Origin: Salinisphaera sp. UBA6602
GTDB taxonomy: Bacteria > Pseudomonadota > Gammaproteobacteria > Nevskiales > Salinisphaeraceae
Assembly: GCA_002433465.1 (NCBI GenBank)
Contig: DJIE01000004.1
Location: 1 to 15,271, forward strand
Direction: 5' to 3'
Length of the DNA: 15,271 nt
Positions 14,156 through 15,271 of the stretch are shown one piece after another (position 1 is the first letter of the stretch; the number at the start of each line of letters is the position of its first letter). The notes beneath the pieces are model-generated. The model saw only the letters and a program-made list of their open reading frames with translations, was not told the DNA's origin and did not search any database. Made by a program: the position numbers and the translations under genes.

Positions 14156-15271
14156 ATGACCGATATCCATCAACTCAGCGCCGGTGAACTGGCCGGCGCC
14201 ATCGCGCGCGGCGACATCACCAGCCGTGCCGCGCTCGACCACTATCTGGCCCGTATCGAAACGCTCGGTGAACCAATCAACGCCGTCGTGGCCATGGATA
14301 TCGAAGCCGCCCGCCAGCGCGCCGACGAGGCCGATGCCGCGATCGCGGCCGGTCAGAACTGGGGCCCGCTGCACGGCGTGCCGATGACCATCAAGGACAC
14401 TTACGAAGTCGCCGGCCTGCCCACCGTCGTCGGCGAACCCAAGCTCAAGGACTATCGCAGCAGTGACGATGCCGTGGCCGTGGCCCGCCTGCGCGCCGCG
14501 GGCGCGGTGATCTTCGGCAAGTCCAACACGCCACGCCTGGCCCAGGACGTACAGACCTTCAACCCGATCTACGGCACGACCAACAATCCGTGGAACACCG
14601 AGCGCACCTCGGGTGGCTCTTCCGGTGGCGCAGCGGCCGGCCTGGCCGCCGGTTTTACGCCGCTGGAACTGGGCTCGGACCTGGCCGGCTCCATTCGTAC
14701 CCCGTCGAGCTGGTGCGGCGTGTACGGGCACAAGACGTCCTACGGCGTGATTCCCATGCGCGGCCATATTCCCGGCCCGCCGGGTACGCGCGGCGAACCG
14801 GATCTGTGCGTGGCCGGCCCGTTGGCCCGCCACCCGGCCGACTTGGCGCTCGCACTCGACGTGATGGCCGGCGCCGACAGCATCGATGCCAGCGTCTGGC
14901 AGGCGAAGCTGCCTGCACCGAAGCCCACCACGCTGGCTGATTTCAAAATCGGCTATCTGTTCGAGCACGACTTCTGCCCGATCTCTGCGGCCGTGAAAGC
15001 CCGCCTGGAAGACGCGCTGGAAGCCGCGCGCCGCGCGGGTGCGACGGTCACGAAACTCGACGACCTGCCGGGCGGTTTCGAAGCCAGCTACGAAACCTAC
15101 GACCGCCTGCTCAATGGCCTGGTCGGCGCCTCCATTCCCGACAAGCTCTATACCAAGGCCAAGCGCGGCGCCAAGTTCCTGGGGCTGGTCGGCAAGAACG
15201 AAATGGGCACCACAGGCGGCTTTGCCGAGCGTGCCACCGCAAGCCATCGCGACTGGGCCCAAGCCGACGAA
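14156..15271 (+). CDS. Amidase-signature enzyme, partial at window end
   Basis: This is the first 372 residues of an amidase-signature hydrolase that runs off the window in frame. The Ser-cisSer-Lys triad is intact: Lys80 in MTIKDTYEVAG, Ser155 in TSGGSSGGAA, and the nucleophile Ser179 in GSDLAGSIRTPSSWCG. The 24-residue spacing between the two serines equals that of FAAH. No signal peptide is visible, so it is probably cytoplasmic, unlike the exported hydrolase upstream. AAGGA at 14141-14145 precedes the ATG by 10 bases. The family hydrolyses a wide range of amides. It is not GatA by context, since gatC/gatB are not adjacent on the upstream side. The short gap to the hydrolase suggests co-transcription. 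Confidence 0.94.
   Translation, partial: MTDIHQLSAGELAGAIARGDITSRAALDHYLARIETLGEPINAVVAMDIEAARQRADEADAAIAAGQNWGPLHGVPMTIKDTYEVAGLPTVVGEPKLKDYRSSDDAVAVARLRAAGAVIFGKSNTPRLAQDVQTFNPIYGTTNNPWNTERTSGGSSGGAAAGLAAGFTPLELGSDLAGSIRTPSSWCGVYGHKTSYGVIPMRGHIPGPPGTRGEPDLCVAGPLARHPADLALALDVMAGADSIDASVWQAKLPAPKPTTLADFKIGYLFEHDFCPISAAVKARLEDALEAARRAGATVTKLDDLPGGFEASYETYDRLLNGLVGASIPDKLYTKAKRGAKFLGLVGKNEMGTTGGFAERATASHRDWAQADE

Noticed and set aside
1..15271. Search by eye for CRISPR arrays, tRNA genes, insertion sequences, attachment sites and long direct repeats
   Set aside because: None found. The only long similarity within the window is between the two barrel paralogues.

Overview
This is a GC-rich proteobacterial chromosomal segment. 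An rpmB-rpmG pair without zinc-binding cysteine motifs, outer-membrane barrel proteins ending in Phe, an RND efflux pair and Shine-Dalgarno-led genes all point to a Gram-negative bacterium. I infer a gammaproteobacterium, possibly a marine or halophilic lineage such as Salinisphaera, but there is no 16S gene or other decisive marker. There are no tRNA or rRNA genes, insertion sequences, integrases or CRISPR arrays, and no gene-free stretch longer than 300 bases.

Layout. (1) 1-1626: two tandem paralogous exported beta-barrel proteins, both 219 aa and resembling the Ax21/OmpX-like small barrels. They are separated by a strong rho-independent terminator, and the first has two perfect hairpins in its 5' leader. 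(2) 1765-2153: rpmB and rpmG (ribosomal proteins L28 and L33), overlapping by one base and closed by a bidirectional-looking terminator. (3) 2342-4363, minus strand: a hydantoinase A/5-oxoprolinase-family gene with no HyuB partner in view. (4) 4443-8443, plus strand, divergent from (3): a tightly packed four-gene unit encoding an ABC ATPase, an ABC-2 type permease, a GldG-like membrane-anchored protein with an ABC_transp_aux-type domain, and a DUF4340-like anchored protein. (5) 8542-12870, minus strand: an RND inner-membrane pump preceded by its periplasmic adaptor, with no outer-membrane channel gene in the window. (6) 12871-13050: a divergent control region holding three perfect inverted repeats. 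(7) 13051-15271, plus strand: an exported alpha/beta hydrolase, then an amidase-signature enzyme cut off by the window end.

How the genes fit together. The ABC unit should form one envelope complex: cytoplasmic ATPase, six-helix permease and two periplasm-facing subunits. Its substrate is unknown outside the Bacteroidetes gliding machinery. The RND pump and adaptor form a tripartite-type exporter that must borrow a TolC-like channel from elsewhere. The paired inverted repeats just upstream of the adaptor are the best regulatory candidate in the window. The hydrolase and amidase are probably co-transcribed. I see no clearly new multi-gene system. The items most worth a second look are the paired inverted repeats at 12893-12931, the 5'-leader hairpins at 50-86, the orphan HyuA, and the unassigned role of the Gld-like ABC/DUF4340 unit.
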